Assembly (NCBI RefSeq): GCF_001571365.1
Contig: NZ_BCTQ01000022.1
Coordinates: 1 to 64,000, forward strand
DNA from: Achromobacter denitrificans NBRC 15125
GTDB taxonomy: Bacteria; Pseudomonadota; Gammaproteobacteria; Burkholderiales; Burkholderiaceae_B
Direction: 5' to 3'
Length of the DNA: 64,000 nucleotides
Part shown: positions 29,274 through 38,426 of the stretch, piece by piece
Layout of the letters: each line of letters starts with the position of its first letter
Numbering within the stretch: position 1 is the first letter of the stretch
Made by a program: the position numbers and the translations under genes
The notes under the pieces: model-generated
Databases searched by the model: none
What the model saw: the letters and a program-made list of their open reading frames with translations, nothing else
Told to the model about the DNA's origin: nothing

Positions 29274-29705
29274 TTATGTAACGGCGTGCGGATCCTCTTC
29301 TTCCTGCACCCGGTAGGCCTCGGGGTACTGGGGCAGGTCGTCGGTGATGTCGAACCAGGGGGCCTTGCTGGCGACATGGCAATGCGCGGCCGGCTTCACG
29401 CCCGGATCGTCGTCCAGCGCGCCTAGCGGCAGGCCGTAGACATCGGGCGCCTGATCGAAGCGACTCAGCAGGGGCGTGCCGCAGGCTTCGCAAAACCCGC
29501 GATAGCTGCCCGGCGACGAGCAGTACCAGGTGACGTGGTTTTCTCCCCGCGTCCAGGCGAAGTCCTTGACCTGGACCGTGGCCCGGCTGCGGAAAGCCGC
29601 GCCGTGCGACTTGCGACACATCGTGCAATGGCAGTTGAGGGCGTTGGTGAGCGGGCCGGAGACTTCGTACGCGATGCGGCCGCACAGGCAGGAACCTTTG
29701 ATCAT
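29274..29705 (-). CDS. GFA family zinc-binding protein
   Basis: A 143-residue protein of the glutathione-dependent formaldehyde-activating enzyme fold. The seven-cysteine zinc pattern is visible: CLCG at the N-terminus, [11 protein letters not shown] near 25-35 and CEACGTPL near 74. Most family members are not proven to act on formaldehyde. It sits upstream of the ArsR gene on the same strand, 53 bases apart with an operator between, so it may be co-regulated only if its own promoter lies in the unresolved gap before phnC. A second GFA gene is at 51963-52418. Confidence 0.85.
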   Translation of the reverse strand: MIKGSCLCGRIAYEVSGPLTNALNCHCTMCRKSHGAAFRSRATVQVKDFAWTRGENHVTWYCSSPGSYRGFCEACGTPLLSRFDQAPDVYGLPLGALDDDPGVKPAAHCHVASKAPWFDITDDLPQYPEAYRVQEEEDPHAVT

Positions 29706-29833
29706 GATGAACGCCTGGCTGTTGGGGATAACTTGAATATACCCGCGGCGCGGGGCGCCGGCGCCCGCTTTTATGACGAAGCGCTTTCAATCCATTGCGG
29801 CGTCCCTAATTTCCGCCAACTGAATCGATCCCC

Positions 29834-29851
29834 GGGTCATCGTGCTGTCAT
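29834..29851 (+). promoter_or_regulatory. Pho-box-like direct repeat before phnC
   Basis: GGGTCAT-CGTG-CTGTCAT: two 7-base units, the second matching the PhoB half-site CTGTCAT exactly and the first at five of seven positions, with the 11-base period of Pho boxes. It lies 50 bases upstream of phnC. Phosphonate import genes are Pho-regulated in many bacteria; the match here is partial. Confidence 0.4.
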
Positions 29852-29900
29852 GCCGCGAAAACAGAATGCGGCAATGAACCAACCCAAGGGGGATTCGATA

Positions 29901-30737
29901 ATGACTTACGCCATCGAAGTGCAAGGGCTCAGCAAGAGCTTCCACGCGGGCGCCAAGGCGCTGGACGGCGTGGGCCTGCAAGTGGCCGACGGCGAGATGG
30001 TGGCCTTGCTGGGAGCCTCCGGCTCGGGCAAGTCGACCCTGCTGCGCCATCTGGCCGGCTTCGTCGCGGGCGATGCCGGCAGCGTGGCCGTCAACGGCCA
30101 GCTGATCCAGCGCGACGGCCGCCTGAGCCGCAACGTGCGCGGCGCGCGCGCCGGCATCGGCTTCGTGTTCCAGCAGTTCAACCTGGTGGGCCGCCTGCCC
30201 GTCATCACCAACGTCCTCACCGGATTGCTGCCGCGCGTGCCGCTGTGGCGCAGCCTGACCCGCTGGTTCCTGCGCGCCGAAGTGCGCCAGGGCCTGGACG
30301 CGCTTGCCCAGGTTGGTATAGACGACTACGCATTTCAGCGCGCCTCCACGCTGTCGGGCGGCCAGCAGCAGCGCGCGGCCATCGCCCGCACCCTGGTGCA
30401 GAACGCCCGCGTCATCCTGGCCGACGAGCCCATCGCCTCGCTCGACCCCGAGTCCTCGCGCCGCGTGATGGACACGCTGGCCCAGATCAACCGCTCGCGC
30501 AAGGTGGCGGTGGTGGTGTCGCTGCACCAGGTCGACGTCGCGCTGCGCTACTGCCCGCGCGTGGTGGCCCTGCGTCACGGCAAGGTGGTCTACGACGGCC
30601 CCTCGGCGGCCCTGACGCCCGCCATGCTACGCGAACTCTACGGCGCCGAACTCGGCGAACTCCTACCCGACCACGCGCCGCTGGCGCCGGCCTCGCCGGG
30701 CGTCGCGCCGCTGTCCCAACTGGCGCACGCCGCCTGA
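29901..30737 (+). CDS. phnC: Phosphonate ABC transporter ATP-binding protein
   Basis: A 278-residue ATPase that powers phosphonate uptake with PhnD and PhnE. The Walker A is GASGSGKST (about 33-41), the ABC signature [13 protein letters not shown], the Walker [16 protein letters not shown] and the switch His in [22 protein letters not shown]. The ATG at 29901 has AAGGGGGA before it; an ATG at 29874 (MNQPKGDS) is possible. A Pho-box-like repeat is upstream. phnD follows after 32 bases. Confidence 0.92.
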   Translation: MTYAIEVQGLSKSFHAGAKALDGVGLQVADGEMVALLGASGSGKSTLLRHLAGFVAGDAGSVAVNGQLIQRDGRLSRNVRGARAGIGFVFQQFNLVGRLPVITNVLTGLLPRVPLWRSLTRWFLRAEVRQGLDALAQVGIDDYAFQRASTLSGGQQQRAAIARTLVQNARVILADEPIASLDPESSRRVMDTLAQINRSRKVAVVVSLHQVDVALRYCPRVVALRHGKVVYDGPSAALTPAMLRELYGAELGELLPDHAPLAPASPGVAPLSQLAHAA

Positions 30738-30769
30738 TTCTCTTGCCCCCTTCCTCCCCGGAGCCTTCC

Positions 30770-31750
30770 ATGCTACGCAGAACCTTTTTCACCCTGATCG
30801 CCGCCGCGGCCCTGTCCACGCAGGCCTACGCGCAGGACGCCAAGACGCTGAACTTCGGCATCATTTCGACGGAGTCGTCGACCAACCTGAAGTCGGTATG
30901 GCAGCCCGTCATCGACGACCTGAGCCGCGCCATCGGCGTGCAGGTCAAGCCCTTCTTCGCCTCCGACTACGCCGGCATCATCGAAGGCATGCGCTTCAAC
31001 AAGGTGCAGATGGGCTGGTTCGGCAACAAGTCCGCCATCGAAGCGGTGGACCGCGCCCAGGGCGAAGTGTTCGCCTCCGTGATCGACAAGGACGGCAACC
31101 CCGGCTACTGGTCGCTGCTGATCGTCAACAAGGACAGCGACCTCAAGACCCTGGACGACGTGCTCAAGCGCGGCGGCAAGCTGAGCTACGGCGCCGGCGA
31201 TCCCAACTCCACCTCGGGCACCGCGGTGCCGGGCTACTACCTGTGGGCCGCCAACAAGATCGAACCCAAGACCTTCTTCAAGACGGTGCGCGCCAGCAAC
31301 CACGAAGCCAACCTGCTGTCGGTGATCAACAAGCAGGTGGACGTGGCCGTCAACAACACCGAGGCGCTGGAACGCTACCGCCTGAGCACGGGCAAGGACG
31401 CCAACGACAGCGTGCGCGTGCTGTGGAAGTCGCCGCTGATCCCGGCGGACCCGCTGGTCATGCGCACCGACCTGCCGGCCGACCTGAAGGTCCGCATCCG
31501 CGACTTCTTCATCAATTACGGCAAGGGCAAGGACGCCGAGCGCGAACTGGCCAACCTGAAGGCGCTGACCTATCAGGGCTTCCGCCCCTCGGACAACCAG
31601 CAGCTGGTGCCCATCCGCCAGATCGAACTGGCGCGCGAAAAGGCCAAGGTCGAAGCCGACGCCACGATCGGCCAGGCTGAAAAGCAGGAGAAGCTGGCCG
31701 AACTCGACGGCAAGCTGGCCAGCCTGGGCCAGCCGGCCGCCAAGCAGTAA
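30770..31750 (+). CDS. phnD: Phosphonate ABC transporter substrate-binding protein
   Basis: A 326-residue periplasmic receptor with a signal peptide ([21 protein letters not shown]) and the PhnD pattern [27 protein letters not shown] and [28 protein letters not shown]. It binds phosphonates such as 2-aminoethylphosphonate in E. coli; the exact ligand range of this one is unknown. The C-terminal ~40 residues are helical and Lys/Glu/Ala-rich. It lies between phnC and phnE. A leading GGAG is present eight bases before the ATG. Confidence 0.92.
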   Translation: MLRRTFFTLIAAAALSTQAYAQDAKTLNFGIISTESSTNLKSVWQPVIDDLSRAIGVQVKPFFASDYAGIIEGMRFNKVQMGWFGNKSAIEAVDRAQGEVFASVIDKDGNPGYWSLLIVNKDSDLKTLDDVLKRGGKLSYGAGDPNSTSGTAVPGYYLWAANKIEPKTFFKTVRASNHEANLLSVINKQVDVAVNNTEALERYRLSTGKDANDSVRVLWKSPLIPADPLVMRTDLPADLKVRIRDFFINYGKGKDAERELANLKALTYQGFRPSDNQQLVPIRQIELAREKAKVEADATIGQAEKQEKLAELDGKLASLGQPAAKQ

Positions 31751-31830
31751 GCAAGCCCCGCGCGCCGGCGCGTCGCCAGACGCGCCGGCGTTCGCGCAAC
31801 CGAACCTCCTCAAGCGAACCGCCCGTCTCC

Positions 31831-32625
31831 ATGAACCTTGCCACGCAGACCTCCCGCCTTCCTTCCGCGCCGCGATCGTCGCTGCCGGTCCTACTCGTCT
31901 GGGGCGTCGTGCTGGCGCTGCTCGTCATGTCGTGGAACGGGGCGGACATGCGGCCCCTGGACCTGCTGCGCGACTCGGGCAACATGGCCCAGTTCGCGGC
32001 CGACTTCTTCCCGCCGAATTTCCGCGACTGGCGCATGTACCTGGACGAGATGATCGTGACGGTACAGATCGCCGTCTGGGGCACGTTCCTGGCGATCGTG
32101 GTGGCGGTGCCGCTGGGGTTGCTGTGTTCCTCGAACATGGTGCCGGCCTGGGTCTACCAGCCCATGCGGCGGCTGATGGACGCCTGCCGCGCCATCAACG
32201 AGATGGTGTTCGCCATGCTGTTCATCGTGGCCGTGGGCCTGGGCCCCTTCGCCGGCGTGCTGGCCTTGTGGGTGCACACGACGGGCGTGCTCGCCAAGCT
32301 GTTCTCGGAGGCGGTCGAGGCGATCGATCCGCGTCCGGTTGAAGGCGTGCGCGCGACCGGCGCGAACGCGCTGGAGGAAATCGTCTACGGCGTGATTCCG
32401 CAGGTGCTGCCGCTGTGGATTTCGTACTCGCTCTACCGCTTCGAATCGAACGTGCGGTCGGCCTCGGTGGTGGGCATCGTGGGCGCGGGCGGCATCGGGA
32501 CGGTACTGTGGGAAATCATCCGCAGTTTCCGCTACGCGGAGACCTGCGCGGTGATGATCATCATCGTCGCCTTCGTCGTGGTGATCGACATGGTGTCTTC
32601 GCGGATCCGCAGCGCGCTGATCTGA
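31831..32625 (+). CDS. phnE: Phosphonate ABC transporter permease
   Basis: A 264-residue inner-membrane protein with about six spans. The loop that docks on PhnC is [35 protein letters not shown], matching the EAA...G motif. The last span region ends [30 protein letters not shown]. The 80-base spacing from phnD contains an imperfect GC repeat. It is the only permease gene, so the transporter should use a PhnE homodimer. After it, the locus is interrupted by a reverse GAF-Bug-GGT group before phnN. Confidence 0.9.
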   Translation: MNLATQTSRLPSAPRSSLPVLLVWGVVLALLVMSWNGADMRPLDLLRDSGNMAQFAADFFPPNFRDWRMYLDEMIVTVQIAVWGTFLAIVVAVPLGLLCSSNMVPAWVYQPMRRLMDACRAINEMVFAMLFIVAVGLGPFAGVLALWVHTTGVLAKLFSEAVEAIDPRPVEGVRATGANALEEIVYGVIPQVLPLWISYSLYRFESNVRSASVVGIVGAGGIGTVLWEIIRSFRYAETCAVMIIIVAFVVVIDMVSSRIRSALI

Positions 32626-32636
32626 GGGCGGCGCCC

Positions 32637-32658
32637 GCGGGGCCCGGCCGGGTCCCGC
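32637..32658. terminator. GC hairpin in the phnE/GAF convergent gap
   Basis: GCGGGGCCC-GGCC-GGGTCCCGC, a 9-bp stem with one G-T wobble, located between the convergent stops of phnE and the GAF gene. There is no T-run, so termination here would be weak or factor-dependent. Its place argues for a bidirectional transcription stop. Confidence 0.35.
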
Positions 32659-32678
32659 AAGCATCGCGCTTCATTCGG

Positions 32679-33185
32679 CTACGGCCGTTCCAGCGCCTGG
32701 AACGCGGGCAGCGCCAGCAGGCCCGCCAGGCGCGCGGCATGCACGTCGGCGTCCGATACCGCCGGGCGCGGCATCAGGAAATTCACGGTGCCCAGGCAGG
32801 CCCCGCCATACACCACCGGCACGTTGATGACGGACCGCAGCCCCAAGGCGCGGATGGCGTCGTGGTCGTCGAAGAATTCGCGGATCGCGTCTTCGCCTTC
32901 GCCGATGAAGACCTGCCGTTCCTGCAGGACGTGGCGGCCCCAGGCCGTGCCGGCCTTGTCCTTGCTGCCGCCGGGCGGATAGGCCTCGGGATTGGAGCTG
33001 TACAGCCGCACGACGCGCATGGCGCCGGCATCGTAGCGGTTGATCGTGCACAGGGCATGCGCCAGCGATGCGTGCGCGTAGGCGTCGATGGCGCGGAAGG
33101 CGGCCGCCGCGTCGGCGGCGGCGTAGGCCTGGGCGATGGCCTGCGCCCCGGCCAGCGCCGGGGCCGTGGACGGGGCTGCGTTCAT
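32679..33185 (-). CDS. GAF domain protein
   Basis: A 168-residue single GAF domain, the small-ligand or cofactor-binding module. The fold pattern is seen in RVVRLYSSNPEAYPPGGSKDKAGTAWGRHVLQERQVFIGEG and ALGLRSVINVPVVYGGACLGTVNFL. There is no attached kinase or DNA-binding domain. The start (MNAAPSTAPALAG) lies inside the last codons of the Bug gene (ATGA overlap), which ties it to Bug and GGT in a reverse operon. Its ligand is unknown. Confidence 0.8.
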   Translation of the reverse strand: MNAAPSTAPALAGAQAIAQAYAAADAAAAFRAIDAYAHASLAHALCTINRYDAGAMRVVRLYSSNPEAYPPGGSKDKAGTAWGRHVLQERQVFIGEGEDAIREFFDDHDAIRALGLRSVINVPVVYGGACLGTVNFLMPRPAVSDADVHAARLAGLLALPAFQALERP

Positions 33186-34156
33186 TCGGCCGTGATTCCC
33201 AATTCTTTGATCAGCTTGCCGTACTTGTCGGCATCGCGCGCCAGGATCTGGCCGAACTGCTCCGGCGTGGTCTCGGTCAGCAGCACGCCCATGTCGGCCA
33301 TTTTCTTGATGACCTCGGGGCGCTTGAGGATCAGGTTGATTTCGCGGTTCAGCCTGGCGGTCAGCTCGGGCGGCATGCCGGCCGGGCCGAACGCGCCGTA
33401 CCAGACCGACAGCTCGTAGCCGGGCAGCGTTTCCGCCACGGTCGGCACGTCGGGCAGGAGCGGCGAGCGGGCTTCCTCGGTGACCGCCAGCAGCTTGAGC
33501 TTGCCGCTCTGGACGTGGGGCAGCGTCTGCGTGCCCGCGCTGAACAGCACCTGCGTGCGGCCGGCCACGGTATCCATCACCGCCGGCGCGCCGCCGCGGT
33601 AGGGGATGTGGGTCATCTTCACGCCGGCGGCCTTCTCGAAGAGCGCCGCGCTCAGGTGGTTGGTGGACCCCTGGCCCGCCGAGGCGTAGGTGACGGTGTC
33701 GGGATGCGCCTTCAGATACGCGATGAATTCCTTCAGGTTGCTCGCCGGCACCGACGGATGCACCACCATGGTGTTGGTCACCAGCGCGAGCTCGGCGATG
33801 GGCGTGAAGTCCTTCACGCCATCGAAGGGCATGCTGGAATAGAGCGCCTGGTTCATCGTGTGCGTGCTCATGGACCCCACGAGCAGGGTGTAGCCGTCGG
33901 GCTTGGCGCGGGCGACGAAGGTGGTGCCGATGTTGCCGGACGCGCCCGAGCGGTTCTCGACGATGACGGACTGGCCGAGGGACTGGGTCAGCCCTTCGGA
34001 CAGCACGCGCGCCAGGATGTCGGTGGAGCCGCCCGCGGCCCACGGCACGATCAGCGTGATGGGCTTCTCGGGCCAGGCGGCGTTGGAGGCGGCGGGCGCG
34101 GCGAGAGCCAGGCCCAGCGCGCAGGCGCGCAACAGTCGTTTGAATCGCAGTGTCAT
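33182..34156 (-). CDS. Bug-family substrate-binding protein (phn-locus copy)
   Basis: A 324-residue periplasmic binding protein. The signal peptide ends APAASNA; the mature start AAWPEKPITLIVPWAAGGSTD and the strings QSVIVENRSGASGNIGT and GYTLLVGSMSTHTMN are the Bug hallmark. It lies between the gamma-glutamyltransferase gene and the GAF gene on the reverse strand, 55 bases after the former. Coupling to the GAF gene by ATGA suggests a function together. Ligand unknown; the GGT neighbour makes a gamma-glutamyl compound or a product of its cleavage a candidate. Confidence 0.9.
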   Translation of the reverse strand: MTLRFKRLLRACALGLALAAPAASNAAWPEKPITLIVPWAAGGSTDILARVLSEGLTQSLGQSVIVENRSGASGNIGTTFVARAKPDGYTLLVGSMSTHTMNQALYSSMPFDGVKDFTPIAELALVTNTMVVHPSVPASNLKEFIAYLKAHPDTVTYASAGQGSTNHLSAALFEKAAGVKMTHIPYRGGAPAVMDTVAGRTQVLFSAGTQTLPHVQSGKLKLLAVTEEARSPLLPDVPTVAETLPGYELSVWYGAFGPAGMPPELTARLNREINLILKRPEVIKKMADMGVLLTETTPEQFGQILARDADKYGKLIKELGITAE

Positions 34157-34211
34157 GGTTGATACCCCTTGTGCAAAGGCCGGTCTGTGCGCCGGCTGGA
34201 ACGAAACAGGT

Positions 34212-36047
34212 TCATCGTCCGGCGGCGTAGCCCTGCATGCCGCGCGGGTTGGCCCCCGCGCGCAACAGCAAGCCGCCGCCGGGGGCGGGTTCGCGGGTGC
34301 AGGCGCTGATGCGTCCTTCCGACCAGTCCGGCCCCACCTTGACCTCGTGGCCGGCGGCGCGCAGCGCGTCCAGCGTGGCGGCGGGCATGCGGGACTCCAC
34401 CGTCAGCCGGTTCAGCGTGAGCGCGCGGGGCCAGAACGATCCCGGGAAGTGGTCGATGTGCCAGGAGGGCGCGTCGATGGCTTCCTGCAGGTTCATGCCC
34501 ATGGCATGGCGCAGGAAGAACGCCACCGTCCACTGGTCCTGCTGGTCGCCGCCGGGCGTGCCGAAGGCCATGTAGGGCTGGCCGTCGCGCAATGCCAGGC
34601 CGGGAGACAGGGTGGTGCAGGGGCGCTTGCCGGGCTGCAACTGCCCCGGCACGCCCTCGTCCAGCCAGGTCATCTGCAGGCGGGTGGTGAGCGGAAAGCC
34701 CAGGCCCGGCACCACGGGGCTGGACGAGAGCCAGCCGCCCGACGGCGTGGCCGCCACCATGTTGCCGTCGCGGTCGATGACGTCGATCTGGCAGGTGTCT
34801 CCCACGAACAGCTCGCGCGCGGCCCATTCCGAGACCGGGGGCAGCGCGGCGAAGGTCGGCTCGCCGACGCCGAAGCGGGTGTCGGACGCGGCCAGGGTGC
34901 GGGCGGCGGCCTCCAGGTCCGGCATGCGCGGCGCCAGCCCGCCGGGGCTTCCCGGCTGCAACGCGCGGGAGGCGTGCTCGCCGATGCCGGCCGCGCGCGA
35001 CCGGGCGTAGTCGTCGCTCAGCAGTTCCGCCAGCGGCACTTGCGTGAAGTCGGGATCCCCGTACCAGGCGCAGCGGTCGGCGAAGGCCAGCTTGGCCGCC
35101 TCGGCGACGCGGTGCACGAACGCGGGGGACAGCGGATCCAGGCCGTCCAGGCCCAGGTGGCGCAGCATGGCCAGCTGTTGCAGATGGACCGGGCCCTGCG
35201 ACCAGACGCCGCATTTGGCCACGGTGTAGCGGCCGTAGTCGACGGTGAGGGGATCGTCGTAGGTGGCGCGCCAATCGGCCAGGTCGGACTTGCGCAGCAG
35301 CCCGCGGTTGCGCTGGCCGGTGGTGTCGCGCACGGCTTCGTGGCGGTAGTAGGCGTCGATCTCGTCGGCGACGAAACCGCGGTACCAGGCCCCCAGCGCG
35401 GCGTCGATGCGGCCGCGGCGGTCGGCGCTGGCGGCATGCGCCTCGTCCAGGATGCGGGTGTAGGTGGCCGCGATGGCGGGCGTGCGGAACAGCGTGTCGG
35501 GGGCGGGCACGCGGCCATCGGGCAGCCAGACGTCGCGCGAGCTGGTCCATTCGTCGCGGAACAGCGCCTGCACCGCCAGAATGGCCTGCGAGATGCGCGG
35601 TACCAGCGGAAAGCCATTGCGCGCGTAATCGATCGCCGGGCGCAGCACCTCGGCCAGTTCCCAGGTGCCGTAGTCGCGCAGCAGGGTCAGCCAGGCGCCG
35701 AACGCGCCGGGCACGGTCGCGGGCAGCAGGCCGATGCCGGGCACCAGGTCCAGCCCCAGGCCGCGGAAGTGGGCCGGCGTCGCCAGGGCCGGCGCGGGGC
35801 CCTGGCCGCAGAGGGCGCGCATGCGCTGCTCGCGCTCGCTCCAGAACAGGATAGGCACTTCGCCGCCGGGGCCGTTCAGGTGCGGCTCCACGATCTGCAG
35901 CGCGAAGCCGCCCGCCACCGCCGCGTCATAGGCGTTGCCGCCGCGCTCCAGCACGCCCATCGCCACCTGCGTGGCGAGCCAGTGGGTGGAGGACACCACG
36001 CCGAAGGTGCCGCGTATTTCCGGACGAGTGGTGAAGGAGGCGCTCAT
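34212..36047 (-). CDS. Gamma-glutamyltransferase family protein
   Basis: A 611-residue N-terminal-nucleophile hydrolase relative of gamma-glutamyltranspeptidase. The probable autocleavage and catalytic threonine is near residue 418 in GDTCQIDVIDRDGNMVAATPS; downstream are the oxyanion-like SPGLALRDGQPYMAFGTPGGD and QEAIDAPSWH. The family start GVVSSTHWLATQVAMGVLERGGNAYDAAVAGGFAL is present. No signal peptide is visible with this start, unlike periplasmic GGTs, so it may act in the cytoplasm or be a distinct subfamily. It is divergent from a LysR regulator, across a gap with a palindrome. Confidence 0.85.
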   Translation of the reverse strand: MSASFTTRPEIRGTFGVVSSTHWLATQVAMGVLERGGNAYDAAVAGGFALQIVEPHLNGPGGEVPILFWSEREQRMRALCGQGPAPALATPAHFRGLGLDLVPGIGLLPATVPGAFGAWLTLLRDYGTWELAEVLRPAIDYARNGFPLVPRISQAILAVQALFRDEWTSSRDVWLPDGRVPAPDTLFRTPAIAATYTRILDEAHAASADRRGRIDAALGAWYRGFVADEIDAYYRHEAVRDTTGQRNRGLLRKSDLADWRATYDDPLTVDYGRYTVAKCGVWSQGPVHLQQLAMLRHLGLDGLDPLSPAFVHRVAEAAKLAFADRCAWYGDPDFTQVPLAELLSDDYARSRAAGIGEHASRALQPGSPGGLAPRMPDLEAAARTLAASDTRFGVGEPTFAALPPVSEWAARELFVGDTCQIDVIDRDGNMVAATPSGGWLSSSPVVPGLGFPLTTRLQMTWLDEGVPGQLQPGKRPCTTLSPGLALRDGQPYMAFGTPGGDQQDQWTVAFFLRHAMGMNLQEAIDAPSWHIDHFPGSFWPRALTLNRLTVESRMPAATLDALRAAGHEVKVGPDWSEGRISACTREPAPGGGLLLRAGANPRGMQGYAAGR

Positions 36048-36094
36048 GGGGCGGTTCCAGACAGGGGAAGATGCCAGCAGTATAGGATCGAGAA

Positions 36095-36142
36095 ATAACT
36101 GGTTTTATCTTTGTTGGCATAATTGAATAACCAATCGGTTAT
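36095..36142. promoter_or_regulatory. LysR-type operator region between GGT and lysR
   Basis: ATAACC-AATC-GGTTAT (36127-36142) is a perfect inverted repeat; an imperfect relative, ATAACTGGTTTTAT, lies 32 bases upstream (36095-36108). They sit in the 104-base gap between the divergent GGT and LysR genes, where LysR regulators usually bind recognition and activation sites to control both themselves and the target operon. Confidence 0.5.
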
Positions 36143-36151
36143 GGGGAAAAC

Positions 36152-37099
36152 ATGAACTGGGATGGGGCCCGTCTCGCCAACCGCCTGAAGCACCGCCACC
36201 TGGCGCTGCTGCTCAACATCGCCAGGCACGGCTCGCTGACGCGCGTGGCCGCGGCCGCAGGCATCAGCCAGCCCGCGGTCACCAAGGCCTTGGCCGAACT
36301 GGAGGACATCTTCGGCGCGCCGCTGTTCATGCGCACCGGGCGCGGCCTGCAGCCCACGCCCCTGGGCAGCCTGGCCCTGGTGCGCGCCCGCCACATGCTC
36401 AGCGATCTGGACCTGTGGGCGCGCGAAGTGGAAGCCCTGCATGCGGGCCGGTCGGCGCACCTGCACGTGGGCGTGGTGCCCTACGTATCCAGCGCCTTGC
36501 TCACGGCGGCGATCAGCCGCCTGCACCAGCGCCACGGCGTCACGCTGAGCCTGCACCGCGCGACCACCGACCATCTCGTTCCCATGCTGCGCCAGCACGA
36601 GCTGGACTGCATCATCAGCCGCGCCACCTCCACGGTGGCGCACGAAGACTTGATCCACCGAGCGCTGTACCGCCAGCGGCCGCGCCTGATCGCGCACGGC
36701 CGGCTGGCCCAGCGGCTGGCGCGGCGCCAGCCGGACTGGGCGGCGGTGGCGGCGATGGACTGGGTGCTGCCGGCCACCAATACGCCCACGCGGCAGCTGA
36801 TCGTGGAGCATTTCATCCGCGAGGAACTGAGCCCGCCGTCCCCGGTGCTGGAGGCCTACTCTACCGACGTGATCGAAGGCATGCTGACCATGAACGAGAC
36901 CTTCATCTCGGTCGTGCCGGAGGAGATTGCCCGCGAACTGTGCCAGCGCGGCAAGCTGGGCATGGTGCCCTGGGACTTCGGCTGGGAACTGCCGCCGATC
37001 AACCTGATCCGGCGCAAGCGCGAGCAGCCGCTGGCGGCCGAAACGTATTTCTCCGACATCCTGCTCGACCTCTGCGGCGGCGGCGCGGCGCCGGCCTGA
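36152..37099 (+). CDS. LysR family transcriptional regulator
   Basis: A 315-residue regulator. The winged HTH begins NRLKHRHLALLLNIARHGSLTRVAAAAGISQPAVTKALAELEDIFGAPLFMRTGRGLQPTPLG (residues 10-72). The rest is the periplasmic-binding-protein-like sensor domain; RATTDHLVPMLRQHELDCIISR and EAYSTDVIEGMLTMNETFISVVP are typical sensor segments. It is divergently oriented from the GGT-Bug-GAF operon, the classic arrangement for control of that operon. It converges with phnN, six bases apart. Confidence 0.9.
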   Translation: MNWDGARLANRLKHRHLALLLNIARHGSLTRVAAAAGISQPAVTKALAELEDIFGAPLFMRTGRGLQPTPLGSLALVRARHMLSDLDLWAREVEALHAGRSAHLHVGVVPYVSSALLTAAISRLHQRHGVTLSLHRATTDHLVPMLRQHELDCIISRATSTVAHEDLIHRALYRQRPRLIAHGRLAQRLARRQPDWAAVAAMDWVLPATNTPTRQLIVEHFIREELSPPSPVLEAYSTDVIEGMLTMNETFISVVPEEIARELCQRGKLGMVPWDFGWELPPINLIRRKREQPLAAETYFSDILLDLCGGGAAPA

Positions 37100-37105
37100 G
37101 CCGCG

Positions 37106-37684
37106 TCATGCGGCGAGCTTGGCGCGCGCGATGTCCAGCAGCGCGGCGGCCGCGGTTTCCGGCGCGGCGTCGTTGCTGACCCGCATCAGGCGGCACTGTC
37201 GCGGCACCGGGAAGGCTTGGGTGGCGCGCGAGAGCCGTTGCGCGATCTGCTCCGCGCTTTCGCGCCCGCGGTCGGCCAGCCGGCGCGCGAGCAGCCCCGG
37301 GTCCACCGTGACTTCCACCGCGGTCAAGGCCGGATAGCGCGAGTGGGCCTGCTCCAGGTGCGCGCGCGAACCGTTGATGATGACGGCCGCCCCGCAGGTG
37401 AGCCAGGCGTCTATCTCGATGCCGATGCCATAGTGCAGGCCATGGCTGCTCCAGCGCAGCGCGAAGCAGCCCAGCGCCGCGCGGCGGGCGAACTCGCCGT
37501 CCGTCAGGCGCAGCGCGTCTTCGCTCGCGCCGCTGTCGCGGGTGATGTAGCGGTGCGCCACCAGCACCGGCTCGTCGCCGCGGAGGTGGGCGCGCAGCAG
37601 GCGCAGCAGCGTATCCTTGCCGCTGCCCGAAGCGCCCATCAGGTAGATCAGGCGCGCGCCGTCGGCGGGGGCGCGGGCGTTCAT
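37106..37684 (-). CDS. phnN: Ribose 1,5-bisphosphate phosphokinase
   Basis: A 192-residue P-loop kinase making 5-phosphoribosyl-1-diphosphate (PRPP) from ribose 1,5-bisphosphate, the last salvage step for the ribose from C-P lyase. The Walker A is LMGASGSGKDTLL (about 15-27); the guanylate-kinase-like RYITRDSGASEDALRLTDGEF follows. It is the third gene of the reverse operon phnM-DUF1045-phnN and overlaps DUF1045 by four bases. Confidence 0.88.
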   Translation of the reverse strand: MNARAPADGARLIYLMGASGSGKDTLLRLLRAHLRGDEPVLVAHRYITRDSGASEDALRLTDGEFARRAALGCFALRWSSHGLHYGIGIEIDAWLTCGAAVIINGSRAHLEQAHSRYPALTAVEVTVDPGLLARRLADRGRESAEQIAQRLSRATQAFPVPRQCRLMRVSNDAAPETAAAALLDIARAKLAA

Positions 37685-38424
37685 GCCGCCGCCGGCCCTT
37701 GCAGATAGGCGGCGCCGGCGGCGTCCGCGCAGGAGCCGTCGAAGCCATAGTGCCGGGCCGCCACGAAATCGGCGCCCGGCGTGGCCTGCACGTAGACGCT
37801 GAGGCCGGGCACGCTCATGGGCTGCCCGCGCAGTGGATCGGCGAAGGCCGCGATGCCGGCCCTGGCCTGCGCCAGCGCCTCGCCCTCCAATTTGCCCGTC
37901 AGCGTGATGTGGAAGGTGTAGGTGTCGAACACATAGGGGTAGCCCCAGCGCGCCAGCATGGCCTGCTGCCCGGGCGTGAGCGATTGGGGCTGCCGGCGAG
38001 CGGTTTCCTCCGGCGTGGGCGGGGCGCGCAGGGGATCCAGGTCGCGCACGGCCGCGTCGGCCAGCGCCTGAATGCGGGACCGGCTCTCCCGGTCGGCCTC
38101 GGCGATGCGCCAGGCCAGGAAGCCGCGCAGCGGCTCGCACTCCAGCGCCAGCGTGAACGGGGCGTGGCCGAGCGCCAGCCGGCGCACGGCGGCATCCAGC
38201 TCGGCGGGGGTCGCGCCCGGGCGCAGGCGGAAGGGCGGTTTCAGGGTGGCATGCAGGCCGTAATGGCGCGGCGCCTGCGTCCATTCGGGCGCGGGGCCGG
38301 GCAGGCCCGGCAGCGGTGGCAGCGCCTCGCCGGTATCGGCGCAGCGGCCCAGCCAGCGGCTGCCGTGCTCGCGCCACGGGCCGGTGGGCGCCAGGTACAG
38401 GGCGTAGCGATGGGCCAGGGGCAT
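37681..38424 (-). CDS. DUF1045 (2H phosphoesterase-like) phosphonate metabolism protein
   Basis: A 247-residue protein of the phosphonate-operon DUF1045 family, which has the two-histidine phosphoesterase plan. Both catalytic-type motifs are present: HATLKP in HYGLHATLKPPFRL near 57 and HITLTG in TYTFHITLTGKLEG near 175. The 2H superfamily hydrolyses cyclic or linear phosphodiesters. The C-P lyase pathway needs a cyclic phosphodiesterase to open 5-phosphoribosyl 1,2-cyclic phosphate; PhnP does this in E. coli and is absent here, so DUF1045 is the best candidate. The start MPLAHRYALYLAP is two bases after the second phnM stop. Confidence 0.85.
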   Translation of the reverse strand: MPLAHRYALYLAPTGPWREHGSRWLGRCADTGEALPPLPGLPGPAPEWTQAPRHYGLHATLKPPFRLRPGATPAELDAAVRRLALGHAPFTLALECEPLRGFLAWRIAEADRESRSRIQALADAAVRDLDPLRAPPTPEETARRQPQSLTPGQQAMLARWGYPYVFDTYTFHITLTGKLEGEALAQARAGIAAFADPLRGQPMSVPGLSVYVQATPGADFVAARHYGFDGSCADAAGAAYLQGPAAA

Positions 38425-38426
38425 GG

